This document shows, piece by piece, positions 1-6,549 of a stretch of 8,702 bases of DNA. Positions within the stretch are counted from its first letter, which is position 1; every line of letters begins with the position of its first letter. The stretch spans positions 1 to 8,702 of the forward strand of contig JAUWHT010000293.1 in the NCBI GenBank assembly GCA_030605745.1. Reading direction: 5' to 3'. This DNA comes from Pirellulales bacterium. GTDB taxonomy: Bacteria; Planctomycetota; Planctomycetia; Pirellulales; Thermoguttaceae. The position numbers were made by a program, and so were the translations under genes. The notes beneath the pieces were generated by a model. That model ran no database searches. It had not been told where the DNA came from and was given only the letters and a program-made list of their open reading frames with translations.

Positions 1-1
1 C

Positions 2-184
2 CCCACGTTGATGAAGCTGGTCACGTCGCTTAAGCCAAGCCCGAAGTCCAACCGGCACAAGCACGCCGACCAGCGCCACGATCACTGGTTAGACGATAGT
101 TCGCTTGAAACGGCAGCACGCAAGATCGCCGCGATGTCCGACGACGAGATTTTCACTGTGACGTTTCCGGAGAAGGACAAATAG
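2..184 (+). CDS. 3' end of an unidentified protein gene (partial)
   Basis: An open frame runs in from the left edge and ends at TAG (182-184), giving 60 codons. The visible residues are basic and His-rich (SNRHKHADQRHDHW), followed by an acidic, probably helical tail that ends in TFPEKDK. I do not recognise a family. An ATG at position 11 would allow a free-standing 57-residue protein, but only ten bases lie before it, so a start or ribosome site cannot be judged; the C-terminus of a longer protein is more likely. A short GC hairpin follows 31 bases after the stop and may mark the transcript end. Confidence 0.5.
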   Translation, partial: PTLMKLVTSLKPSPKSNRHKHADQRHDHWLDDSSLETAARKIAAMSDDEIFTVTFPEKDK

Positions 185-214
185 GGGCGAGGGGTTAGGG
201 GTGAGGGAAGAGTG

Positions 215-241
215 GGCCGCCGTACCGGCGGCCGCTAAACG
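215..241. repeat. GC hairpin ending like an R1 repeat (remnant)
   Basis: GGCCGCCG (215-222) and CGGCGGCC (226-233) form a perfect 8-bp stem around a three-base loop. The following bases GCTAAACGGGC match the outer end of the R1 palindromes elsewhere in the window (CGGCGGCTAAACGG). It is therefore probably a degenerate R1 copy. It could act as a weak terminator for the upstream gene, but it has no T tract. Confidence 0.5.
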
Positions 242-300
242 GGCCGACGCCAGGGCCGCACGAAGATGGCAGGTGCGGTGCCGCAAGCAGCAATTTCATC

Positions 301-324
301 ATTCGTTATTCATTATTCGTCATT
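301..324. repeat. Degenerate tandem heptamer (ATTCGTT/ATTCATT/ATTCGTC)
   Basis: Three consecutive 7-base units, ATTCGTT, ATTCATT and ATTCGTC, are followed by a partial ATT. They form an AT-rich island in otherwise GC-rich DNA. No function is evident; simple-sequence slippage is the plain explanation. Confidence 0.55.
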
Positions 325-443
325 ACCCCCACGGTCGGTTTGAGCGACTGACTTTTCCCAGGCTACCCAGGCGTGTTTACCGTGAAAGCTTCCTGGCCGT
401 TTTGCGGATGCAGGTGTAAGTCGGCCCATGCGACTCAAGGAAC

Positions 444-475
444 CGGCGAATTCTCGCCGATTCAGCCCCTATACT
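444..475 (+). promoter_or_regulatory. Candidate promoter of the G-N-D-x-Y repeat protein gene
   Basis: TATACT at 470-475 matches the bacterial -10 consensus in five of six positions and would place the transcript start about 25 bases before the ATG at 507. No good -35 box lies at the right spacing. Instead, that region is occupied by a perfect 6-bp inverted repeat (CGGCGA/TCGCCG, 444-449 and 454-459, loop ATTC), which could bind a regulator. Both assignments are inference. Confidence 0.35.
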
Positions 476-506
476 GTGCCCTTGATACGCTGGCGGGAAA
501 CGCACA

Positions 507-2840
507 ATGTCACCAAGCTGTAGGCCGCTTCACAGAGTTCCGGGCCTGCTGAAGGTCGTATTTCTGGGTGTACTGGCCACAACCATCGTGACAGGTGCGT
601 GGGCCACCTCTTCCGACGACAGACTCATCGACCTGCCCGATACGACTGCCGAAGCTCCGCCGACTGCCGACTACCCGTCGACCGACTACCCGTCGATCGA
701 AGACTATCGGTTCACCGCCAGAGAGCAGTCGACCGACAAGCCTCAGCCGACTAAGGAATCCGCGACGACCGAGGAGTCCGCCTCCAGCGATGAGCCGCCA
801 CCGAGCGAGAAGTCGGAAGCAGGCAAGAAGCCGGCGCCGGTGGGCGAGCCTCTGGCGCCGGGGATGATCCGGCTGTTGCAGAAGGAGATTGCGGCAGGCC
901 TGAAACGCCGCGGCATCGAGGCCCAGTTCGCCCGATTCGGCCGCTACGCTGGCAGCCGGCTTAACGCCACGGCACACCCGGGCGCGGGTTCGGAACTGAC
1001 GGGCAAGTGCCGGCTGAAATGGTACGACCACATGCTGCGCAACCCGCTGAAGGCCCCGGCCGAGGCCGAACAGTTCACCCGAGAGCTGCACCAGGCAGTT
1101 TGCGGCGACCACCGGGGGCTTGCGCGGGCACTGGCAATCGCCGCCGAAAAGCTTGATCTGCCCTCGCGCAAGCCGCGCTCATTTCCCGCGGTTACTTCGC
1201 CCGAGCAGGCCCTGAAAGTGATCAAACAGGCCCTAAGCGATGCCCAGGTCGCCTACTGTGCCGCGTTGGCGCCGTTGAGCAAGAGCGAGATTCGGGAACT
1301 CACCCGCGGCTTATATCCGGTCCTGACTAGTCAGAACCGCGTCGGTCACACGCTGCAAAGCCGCGGGACCGGACGCCGGTTGTGCGACCTGATGCAAAAG
1401 CTCGACCGCAACGCGATGCACACCGCCGCCGAAGCGCTGCTGCCGATCACCGATCCCGAATTGCTCGAACAACTCAAATCCACCCCGCAAGGGGATGAGG
1501 ATAACGTCACTGTGCCTGGCGCCACCGGGCCGATCATCCGGCGGATCAATACACCTAGCGGGGCGATCGTCATCGGCGGTAAAGAGCAAAACACGTATCA
1601 GCTCGACAAGATGCCCGGCGTTAACGTGGTGATCGACCTGGGCGGCAACGACGTGTACCACGAAGGGACCGTCTCGCTTCGCCGGCCCGTGCTCGTGGTG
1701 ATTGATCTGGGTGGCAACGACGCCTACCGGGCGACCGGGCCCGGTGTGCAAGGTTCGGCCGTCTTGGGCATCTCGATGCTGCTCGATCTGGCGGGCGACG
1801 ACACTTACCAGGCCAAGGACGTCGCCCAGGGGTCGTGTCTGGCTGGGGCGGGCATACTGATCGACTACGACGGAAACGACGCCTACGTCGGCCTGCGCCG
1901 CGTCCAGGGCCAGGCTGTCGGCGGGTTGGGAATACTTATCGACCGCGGCGGGAACGACCGCTACCACGCCGCCATGTGGGCACAAGGACTCGGCGGACCG
2001 CTGGGACTGGGACTGCTCGACGACCTCGACGGCAAAGATCACTACTACGGTGGCGGGCTGTACCTGAACTCGTACCTGGACGACGACAACCCGACCCCGG
2101 GCTATGAGGGCTGGGCCCAAGGCATGGGCGAAGGAATCCGACAAGTGGCTGACGGCGGACTGGGTGTGATCCTCGACGGCGGCGGCGACGACATTTACGA
2201 GTACGATTACCTCTCGCACGGTGGTGGGTACTGGTGCGGAACCGGATTCGCGCGTGACTTCGGCGGAAACGACCAACGCTTAGGCGCCACCCGAAAAGCA
2301 TACAACGGCGGACCCCGAACCCAACGACGCTTCCAGCGCTTCGGCACCGGCATGGGCTGCCACTACGCCCTCGGGTTCCTGTTCGACGACGCGGGCAACG
2401 ATACCTATAACGGCACGATCATGGGCGTCGGGTTCTCCTGGGATTGCGCCGTGGGGTATCTGTGCGACTTCGGTGGCAACGATCGCTACAAGGGAAATGA
2501 AGGAAACGGAAAGCAGGCCGGACTCGGCGTGCTCTTCGATTACGACGGCGACGACGTATACCTGGGCTACAAGCAAGGCCGTGCTTCGTCCGGCATCTCC
2601 TACCATAGCATGCCCCAGTGCGGCGGGAACTTCAGCTTCTTGATCGACTACGGCGGGACCGACAAGTACGGCTGCGGTGCCCGAAACAACAGTTACAATC
2701 GCCGAGGCAGTTCCGGCGGATTCCTCATCGACCGCCCCAAGCAAGATAACACGAGCAGTTTAGCCGCCGGGCTTGCCCGGCGCGTTGCTGAACGGCCAAT
2801 GCGCTCCAGCGCCAACGCGCCGGGCAAGCCCGGCGGCTAA
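507..2840 (+). CDS. Secreted protein with about 12 tandem G-N-D-x-Y repeats, function unknown
   Basis: This encodes a 777-residue protein. Residues 1-34 are a signal peptide (hydrophobic run 14-30, then AWATSS). Residues 40-115 are a disordered Pro/Thr/Ser/Glu/Lys linker. Residues 118-325 look alpha-helical, with Cys at 168, 199, 251 and 293. From about residue 370 the protein consists of units of roughly 26 residues of the form G-x-G-[IVL]-[LI]-[IF]-D-x-x-G-[ND]-D-x-Y. The G-N/D/K/T-D cores begin near residues 380, 403, 430, 456, 482, 509, 560, 587, 630, 657, 681 and 717; the one at 587 ends in R instead of Y. Longer spacings (about 51, 43 and 36 residues) mark insertions. The regular Asp/Asn turns suggest a beta-solenoid that may bind Ca2+, though the units are not the RTX nonapeptide. 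The start ATG has only a weak GGCGGG ribosome site upstream. The last 26 or so codons and the TAA are supplied by an R1 palindrome (2758-2842). No enzymatic motif is visible. Confidence 0.88.
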   Translation: MSPSCRPLHRVPGLLKVVFLGVLATTIVTGAWATSSDDRLIDLPDTTAEAPPTADYPSTDYPSIEDYRFTAREQSTDKPQPTKESATTEESASSDEPPPSEKSEAGKKPAPVGEPLAPGMIRLLQKEIAAGLKRRGIEAQFARFGRYAGSRLNATAHPGAGSELTGKCRLKWYDHMLRNPLKAPAEAEQFTRELHQAVCGDHRGLARALAIAAEKLDLPSRKPRSFPAVTSPEQALKVIKQALSDAQVAYCAALAPLSKSEIRELTRGLYPVLTSQNRVGHTLQSRGTGRRLCDLMQKLDRNAMHTAAEALLPITDPELLEQLKSTPQGDEDNVTVPGATGPIIRRINTPSGAIVIGGKEQNTYQLDKMPGVNVVIDLGGNDVYHEGTVSLRRPVLVVIDLGGNDAYRATGPGVQGSAVLGISMLLDLAGDDTYQAKDVAQGSCLAGAGILIDYDGNDAYVGLRRVQGQAVGGLGILIDRGGNDRYHAAMWAQGLGGPLGLGLLDDLDGKDHYYGGGLYLNSYLDDDNPTPGYEGWAQGMGEGIRQVADGGLGVILDGGGDDIYEYDYLSHGGGYWCGTGFARDFGGNDQRLGATRKAYNGGPRTQRRFQRFGTGMGCHYALGFLFDDAGNDTYNGTIMGVGFSWDCAVGYLCDFGGNDRYKGNEGNGKQAGLGVLFDYDGDDVYLGYKQGRASSGISYHSMPQCGGNFSFLIDYGGTDKYGCGARNNSYNRRGSSGGFLIDRPKQDNTSSLAAGLARRVAERPMRSSANAPGKPGG
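667..696 (+). repeat. 15-bp perfect tandem duplication in the linker
   Basis: CCGACTACCCGTCGA occurs twice back to back (667-681 and 682-696). It encodes a repeated D-Y-P-S unit in the disordered region after the signal peptide. It is in frame and looks like a local slippage expansion that the linker tolerates. Confidence 0.8.
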
Positions 2841-2842
2841 AC
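2758..2842. repeat. R1 palindrome, copy a (30-bp perfect arms)
   Basis: The left arm (2758-2787) begins GTTTAGCCGCC and is the exact reverse complement of the right arm (2813-2842). The loop is 25 bases. Each arm contains a smaller hairpin, GCCGGGC-TT-GCCCGGC (2766-2781), so one large or two small stem-loops can form, as in REP/BIME elements. It lies inside the 3' end of the upstream gene, is open in that frame, and its right end GGCTAAAC provides the TAA stop (2838-2840). The next gene starts 38 bases after the right arm. It may terminate or stabilise the upstream message. Confidence 0.9.
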
Positions 2843-2880
2843 GGACCGGGAGTTGGCACACACAACTAATGGAATGTCAA

Positions 2881-4179
2881 ATGGAATTGTGTGATTCGGG
2901 GAAACTAAACGTTTTGTTCTTCCTGCTGTTGACCGCAATGACCACGCGAAGCCGCGGCGACGAGCCGGAAGGCCCGGTCCTGTTCCCGCTCGAGCCGCCA
3001 TACATGGCCAAGCGGATTGAGCAGATAACTCCGGACCAAGAGAAGACCGAGGAAGCGACGCCGTCCCTGCCGGAACCGGAGCCTAAGCCGGAGCCTAAGC
3101 CGGAGCTGAGCCCGGCCATGGCCGCCCTGCGCGATCGGGTCCGCAAAACGCTGGACTTCCATCAGCGCCAGGCGCTGAGCATGAGGGAAAACACGGCTAC
3201 CGAACTGATGCACGCCTGCCTGGCCTTTGGATGCACGACCGAGGTCTACCGCGGCGGTTCGCCGGGCAAGAAGCTCAACGGCATCACCTGCCTGTGCTGG
3301 AACTATCCGTGCGCCGGCTACGAACCGTTGACCGAAAGCGAAGGCCACATTGCCGCGCGGATCGGCTACGGACTACAGGAGCAGCCCTCGCAGTTACTGG
3401 CCACCTTGGCCCTGGCGCAGGTCAAGGCGACTTACCCCATCCGGGTCGGGCAGGACATTCGCACGGTGGCCGACCTGGTGGAGTATGAAAAGCTCAGTTG
3501 CCGGTCTGGGACCGACCTTTCGCTAAAGTTAATCGGCCTGGCCTGTTACGCCGCCGATACGCCGAGTTGGAAGAACGGCCTGGGCGAAGAATGGTCCGTC
3601 GAGCGGATCATCAAGGAGGAGCTTGCCCAACCGGTCCTCACCGCACGCTGCGGAGGCACACAGCGATTGCTGGGCCTAAGCTACGCGCTCTACCGGCGTG
3701 CCAAGCGCGAGCAACCGATCGAGGGGCAGTACCGCCGGGCGAAGAAGTTCATCGACCAGTTCCACGACTACGCCCTGAAGGTTCAGAACGCCGACGGCAG
3801 TTGGGGCCCGCAACTGCTGGCCGCCCGGGGAACCAGCCGCAACCCGGCCACACAGTTGCGCTCTACCGGGCGCGTGCTTGAGTGGCTTGCCCTCTCGCTC
3901 CCCAAAGACCGCTTGGAAGACCACCGCGTGATCCGATCGGTCGAGTACGTCAATAACCTGCTCGGCAGCCGGCGGTACCGCGGGAACGTCAAGTCGCTGA
4001 GCACCCGGGAGATCGGTTCGGTAATGCACGCGCTACATGCGCTGTCGGTATACGACCGGCGGTTCTTCTCACACAAAGCCGCGACCGCCGGTCGCGCCCC
4101 GAATAAAGCCGCGACTATTAGTCGCGCCAATAAAGCCGCGACCGTTGATCGCGCCCGAGCATCTGCCACAACCAGATAG
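2881..4179 (+). CDS. Secreted toroid-fold protein (terpenoid cyclase/prenyltransferase-like)
   Basis: This encodes 432 residues from ATG 2881, chosen because GGA lies 7 bases upstream and a compact signal peptide follows (K8, hydrophobic 9-20). ATG 2869 is an in-frame alternative; a TTG at 2773 is unlikely because it lies in the preceding gene and repeat. Residues 61-78 are a Pro/Glu/Lys spacer. Residues 80-395 are helical with Q-N-A-D-G-S-W-G at 302-309, the QW-like signature of alpha/alpha-toroid proteins, plus STGRVLEWLALSLP at 328-341 and CGGTQRLLGLSYAL at 257-270. A Cys cluster (C137, C139, C144) may bind metal or form disulfides. I see no DxDD or other cyclase acid motif, so synthase activity is unlikely; a structural or binding role in the envelope is a guess. 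Residues 399-425 (KAATAGRA, KAATISRA, KAATVDRA) are encoded by R2 repeats and are probably not part of the original fold. The 40-base gap to the upstream gene suggests co-transcription. Confidence 0.82.
   Translation: MELCDSGKLNVLFFLLLTAMTTRSRGDEPEGPVLFPLEPPYMAKRIEQITPDQEKTEEATPSLPEPEPKPEPKPELSPAMAALRDRVRKTLDFHQRQALSMRENTATELMHACLAFGCTTEVYRGGSPGKKLNGITCLCWNYPCAGYEPLTESEGHIAARIGYGLQEQPSQLLATLALAQVKATYPIRVGQDIRTVADLVEYEKLSCRSGTDLSLKLIGLACYAADTPSWKNGLGEEWSVERIIKEELAQPVLTARCGGTQRLLGLSYALYRRAKREQPIEGQYRRAKKFIDQFHDYALKVQNADGSWGPQLLAARGTSRNPATQLRSTGRVLEWLALSLPKDRLEDHRVIRSVEYVNNLLGSRRYRGNVKSLSTREIGSVMHALHALSVYDRRFFSHKAATAGRAPNKAATISRANKAATVDRARASATTR
3076..3099 (+). repeat. 12-bp tandem duplication in the P/E/K spacer
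   Basis: CCGGAGCCTAAG is repeated exactly at 3076-3087 and 3088-3099, encoding P-E-P-K twice in the proline-rich spacer after the signal peptide. It is in frame and typical of spacer length variation. Confidence 0.8.
4075..4155 (+). repeat. R2 repeat array, three direct units
   Basis: Three 24-base units (4075-4098, 4105-4128, 4132-4155) share the pattern AAAGCCGCGACnnnnnGTCGCGCC. Each is itself a hairpin, GCGACC-n3-GGTCGC. Unit 2 has T and A where unit 1 has C and G at the stem top (GCGACT-ATT-AGTCGC), a paired change that keeps the stem. Unit 3 has one mismatch (GATCGC). The offsets are 30 and 27 bases, both multiples of three, so the host reading frame stays open and codes for three K-A-A-T-x-x-R-A peptides. 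Confidence 0.85.
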
Positions 4180-4206
4180 CAGGCGGAATCACTCTTCCCC
4201 CCAAAC

Positions 4207-4257
4207 GGCGCGACCACCGGTCGCGGCTTTATTGGCGCGACCGGCGGTCGCGGTTTT
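4207..4257 (-). repeat. R2 repeat, two units in inverted orientation
   Basis: Two units (4207-4230 and 4234-4257) are the reverse complement of the R2 units at 4075-4155, so the five units form one large composite inverted repeat around a 51-base centre. That centre contains the TAG stop (4177-4179) of the + strand gene. The outer end of the last unit (ATAAAACC on the - strand) gives birA its TAA stop. The position between convergent genes suits a two-way terminator, but there is no clear T tract. Confidence 0.85.
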
Positions 4258-5032
4258 ATGGTTGAAGCACACCGCTGTAAAACGCTCGCCGGCCGTGCGG
4301 CATCTCCAGCACCAGTGCTCCATCGGCTGCAATTCCCACGCAGCGGCCGGTGATCGACTGGTTGCCCAACTGAAGTGTGAGCGTGCAATCATGCTGCAAA
4401 CACATCGCGTCGGCGCGTGCGCCGATCTGTTCGGGTGCGGATTCCAACTGCCGCAGCGCGCTTTCCAAATGTTCCAGCAGGGTCACTAAGAGCGTGGTCT
4501 GATCGTGTTCCCGCCCGGTCAGCTCCAGCAGCGTGGTGGCCATGCCGCGCAACTCCGGCGGCGCATCGGCCAGCGAGTTGTTGGTGTTCACGCCGATGCC
4601 CACTATCAGTTGGCCGTCGGGAAGCACCTCGACCAGGATTCCAGCGAGTTTTCCACCGGTGGCCACCACGTCGTTGGGCCAATGGATGCCGACCGGTTCG
4701 CCGCGAAGCAATGGCGCCACGGTCTCGACGATCGCTACGGCGGCTGCAAGGGTTACCAGGGGTGACTGGCTCCGCTGCTGGATGCCCAACTGTTGGGGAT
4801 CGAGCAGCAGGCTCACGGCCAGGCTGCCGCGGCCGGTCCACCAGTGCCGTCCACCGCGACCCCGCCCGGCCGTTTGCATCTCGGCCACCACCAGCAGTGG
4901 CAGCGGACCCGGTGCCTCGGCGGCACACTGGGCCGCCCGATCGTTAGTCGAACGGAGCATTAGGTGATATTCGGCCCGCGCGATGAACGTTTCCCTGAGA
5001 ATCTGATCTATGTCGAGAGGGGATGATGTCAT
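4256..5032 (-). CDS. birA: Biotin--[acetyl-CoA-carboxylase] ligase
   Basis: This cytoplasmic enzyme activates biotin with ATP to biotinyl-AMP and transfers it to the acceptor lysine of biotin carboxyl carrier protein, feeding acetyl-CoA carboxylase and fatty-acid synthesis. From the ATG at 5030-5032 it is 258 residues. Visible motifs are RSTND (27-31), the biotin/ATP loop TAGRGRGGRHWWTGRGS (54-70), HWPNDVV (117-123), GGKLAGILVE (126-135) with the catalytic Lys at 128, and GIGVN (145-149). A small C-terminal barrel-like domain covers about 218-258. The length and lack of an N-terminal helix-turn-helix mark the monofunctional class, so it should not act as a repressor of biotin genes. An upstream in-frame start at 5170 would add 46 residues encoded by repeat DNA and is rejected. 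No clear ribosome site precedes the chosen ATG. The gene converges on the toroid-protein gene, with R2 repeats between them. Confidence 0.93.
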   Translation of the reverse strand: MTSSPLDIDQILRETFIARAEYHLMLRSTNDRAAQCAAEAPGPLPLLVVAEMQTAGRGRGGRHWWTGRGSLAVSLLLDPQQLGIQQRSQSPLVTLAAAVAIVETVAPLLRGEPVGIHWPNDVVATGGKLAGILVEVLPDGQLIVGIGVNTNNSLADAPPELRGMATTLLELTGREHDQTTLLVTLLEHLESALRQLESAPEQIGARADAMCLQHDCTLTLQLGNQSITGRCVGIAADGALVLEMPHGRRAFYSGVLQP

Positions 5033-5072
5033 CAATGGGTTCGTCTTCGTGCTGCCATCCGATAGCCGCCCG

Positions 5073-5150
5073 CGCAACGCGTCGCGGGCTTGTCCCCCCG
5101 CCGACGCGTTGTGTCCCGGGCTTGCCCCCGCGACGCGTTGCGTCCCGGCT
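5073..5150. repeat. R3 cluster: 29-base direct repeat plus 16-bp inverted repeat, R1-related
   Basis: CGACGCGTTG followed by a GTCCCGG block starts at 5102 and again at 5131, a 29-base period. CGCAACGCGTCGCGGG (5073-5088) is the exact reverse complement of CCCGCGACGCGTTGCG (5127-5142). The sub-motifs GGGCTTGCCC and CGCGTTG also occur in the R1 arms, so this is probably a variant or rearranged R1 relative. It lies just upstream of the birA start, where it would fall in the leader or promoter. Confidence 0.7.
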
Positions 5151-5237
5151 ATTATCAGTGGCGGATTCAATTCTGAAGCCCGTGGAGATAGGCTGTTTAG
5201 AGCAAACAGAGAAGAACACGCCCCCAGCCCGATTCCA

Positions 5238-5246
5238 TGCTATCTT
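5238..5246 (+). promoter_or_regulatory. Weak candidate extended -10 for the barrel gene pair
   Basis: TGCTATCTT at 5238-5246 resembles an extended -10 (TGn followed by TATCTT). No recognisable -35 precedes it and the implied leader would be about 145 bases. It is the best match I found in the gap, but it is weak. Confidence 0.2.
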
Positions 5247-5386
5247 ATCCTACCCTCTCCCGCACCGAACACAACCGGGCGCTACGCGGCAGCCGCCAAA
5301 ACGCTATTGACCGGGCATCGGGTATCTGCTATTGAACGCACCCTCCAAGGTGCTCTTCTACCGATCACATCTCTGCTCTCCTTCAT

Positions 5387-5392
5387 AGGGGA
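5387..5392 (+). promoter_or_regulatory. Ribosome binding site deciding a GTG start
   Basis: AGGGGA at 5387-5392 lies 6 bases before the GTG at 5399 and only 3 before the GTG at 5396. The spacing favours 5399 as the start; an ATG at 5414 would cut into the basic N-region of the signal peptide. Confidence 0.6.
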
Positions 5393-5398
5393 TTTGTG

Positions 5399-6538
5399 GT
5401 GAAAACCGCAAGAATGTCATGTGGCCTGCTGGCCGCGCTGTGGGTGCTTGTTTCGTTGCCGGCGATGGCTCAACGGGTGCGATTTCCCTCACGGGTGGAC
5501 CAGCCGGTATCAGCACCGGCAACCCCGGCAGTTTCCCTGCCGGCAACCTCACCGGTGCCGTCGCCGGGCCCGGCACCCTATCCCGCGCCTATGGCGCCTA
5601 CCCCATCGGCCACCTTCGACGGGACAATCCAGCCGCCGTCCGTCGATTGGGACCCGTATGCAACCCCTGGCGCAACGCCGCCGACATTGTTGCCGCAGGA
5701 CCCTTATTTGCAATACGGCACGCCTGGTCAGTCTGGGACCACGTTTACCACAATGCAGAGACTGCTGGAGGAGGTTCGGCTCGACTATGTCTGGATGCCC
5801 GGCAACGGGATGGACGAGTTCGGCATTCACGATGCGGAACTCAGCGCGACGTTTGCCTTTCCAATGTTTTACAACCAGCAGACGCCGCTGCTGGTCACAC
5901 CCGGTTTTGCGGTCCACTGCTGGTCCGGTCCGAAAGGGTTGCCGCCCGCAGTCGAAGTGCCTTCGCGGGTTTACGACGCCTACCTGGACGCGGCCTGGAA
6001 TCCACAACTTACGCCCTGGCTGGGTGGCGAGCTGTCGTTTCGCGCCGGCGTCTATTCCGACTTCAAGCGGGTTACCACCGACAGTATGCGGTACATGGGC
6101 AAGGGGATGATGGTGCTGTCGTTTACGCCCAGCATTAAGGTCAAGGCGGGCGTGTGGTATTTAGACCGCCAGCACGTGAAGATGCTTCCGGCCGGCGGGC
6201 TGGTTTGGGAGCCCAATCCCGATGTCCGCTTCGAGGTCCTGTTCCCCAATCCAAAAGTCGCCAAGCGGCTGAGCAACTTCGGCAATACCGAGTGGTGGCT
6301 ATACGCCCGAGGTGAGTACGGCGGCGGGACCTGGACGCTCAGGCAGCCCGACGCTACGGTCCTCCCGATGGACTACAACGACATGCGGGTCGGCGTAGGG
6401 CTGGAATTCGCTCGGCCGGGTGGCCTGACCGGACTGTTCGAGGTCGGCCTGGCATTCGAGCGCGAGCTGTACTTCAGTCCGGCCATGGAATGGGACCCCA
6501 ACACCACGGTATTCCTTCGAGGGGGCCTGGGGTATTGA
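5399..6538 (+). CDS. Predicted outer-membrane beta-barrel protein (paralogue 1, DUF6268-like)
   Basis: This encodes 379 residues from GTG 5399. Residues 1-24 are a clear signal peptide (K2, R5, hydrophobic 9-21, cleavage after PAMA before QRV). Residues 30-100 are a Pro/Ala/Ser/Thr-rich disordered segment. Residues 120-379 contain alternating beta-strand patterns with many aromatic residues, and the protein ends in L-R-G-G-L-G-Y, a C-terminal aromatic like the outer-membrane assembly signal. It shares ordered motifs with the next gene: VTPGFAVH (166-173), RVYDAY (190-195), GVYSDF (217-222), YLDR (254-257), LPAGGLVW (263-270), FPNPKVAKR (282-290) and the C-terminal strand. The pattern reminds me of the planctomycete-rich DUF6268 family; I name it from memory. 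A transport or envelope role is inferred and no ligand is known. The stop is 11 bases before an R4 palindrome. Confidence 0.83.
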   Translation: MKTARMSCGLLAALWVLVSLPAMAQRVRFPSRVDQPVSAPATPAVSLPATSPVPSPGPAPYPAPMAPTPSATFDGTIQPPSVDWDPYATPGATPPTLLPQDPYLQYGTPGQSGTTFTTMQRLLEEVRLDYVWMPGNGMDEFGIHDAELSATFAFPMFYNQQTPLLVTPGFAVHCWSGPKGLPPAVEVPSRVYDAYLDAAWNPQLTPWLGGELSFRAGVYSDFKRVTTDSMRYMGKGMMVLSFTPSIKVKAGVWYLDRQHVKMLPAGGLVWEPNPDVRFEVLFPNPKVAKRLSNFGNTEWWLYARGEYGGGTWTLRQPDATVLPMDYNDMRVGVGLEFARPGGLTGLFEVGLAFERELYFSPAMEWDPNTTVFLRGGLGY

Positions 6539-6549
6539 TCGGTCGGCAC

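Larger units (their letters stand above)
185..506. other. Intergenic region without a convincing gene
   Basis: This 322-base gap holds G-rich direct repeats (GGGCGAGGGGTTAGGGG near 185-201), a perfect 8-bp GC hairpin at 215-233, a degenerate heptamer repeat at 301-324, a 6-bp hairpin at 444-459 and a candidate promoter just before the next gene. A 72-codon open frame at 201-419 crosses the hairpin and the heptamer repeat and has an arginine-rich composition with no domain, so I do not call it a gene. Confidence 0.6.
5033..5398. other. Divergent intergenic region between birA and the first barrel gene
   Basis: These 366 bases separate two genes that point away from each other, so promoters for both should lie here. 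The birA-proximal part (5073-5150) is a G/C-rich repeat cluster. A small perfect inverted repeat, CTGTTT-AGAGC-AAACAG, lies at 5193-5209 and could be an operator or hairpin. A possible -10 element lies at 5238-5246. I see no coding signal; the open frames here are interrupted by repeats and overlap birA. Confidence 0.6.

Noticed and set aside
201..419. 72-codon + strand open frame in the first intergenic region
   Set aside because: It runs through a hairpin and a heptamer repeat, has a non-ATG start and is Arg/Ala-rich with no recognisable feature.
1311..2276. 321-codon open frame on the - strand inside the G-N-D-x-Y gene
   Set aside because: It is antisense to the repeat region and its valine-rich, low-complexity sequence mirrors the repeated codons of the + strand gene. 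It has no domain or ribosome site, while the + strand frame has a signal peptide and clear repeats.
1640..2690. RTX calcium-binding toxin repeats
   Set aside because: The units are about 26 residues with a G-N-D-x-Y core, not the nonapeptide GGxGxDxUx, and there is a Sec-type signal peptide and no type I secretion context.
2773..2880. Earlier TTG start for the toroid protein
   Set aside because: It lies in the R1 palindrome inside the preceding gene, and would put 36 residues of repeat-encoded sequence before the signal peptide.
4075..4257. Possible CRISPR array
   Set aside because: The units are 24 bases with only 3-6 bases between them, some are inverted, and there are no spacers of usable length or cas genes.
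3783..4388. 201-codon - strand open frame overlapping the toroid gene end and birA
   Set aside because: It crosses both R2 repeat blocks and overlaps two well-supported genes; its Arg/Ala/Val repeats are only the antisense reading of the repeat units.
5033..5170. N-terminal extension of birA to a start at 5170
   Set aside because: The extra 46 residues are encoded by the R3 repeat cluster and do not resemble a helix-turn-helix domain; the ATG at 5032 gives a normal-length catalytic ligase.
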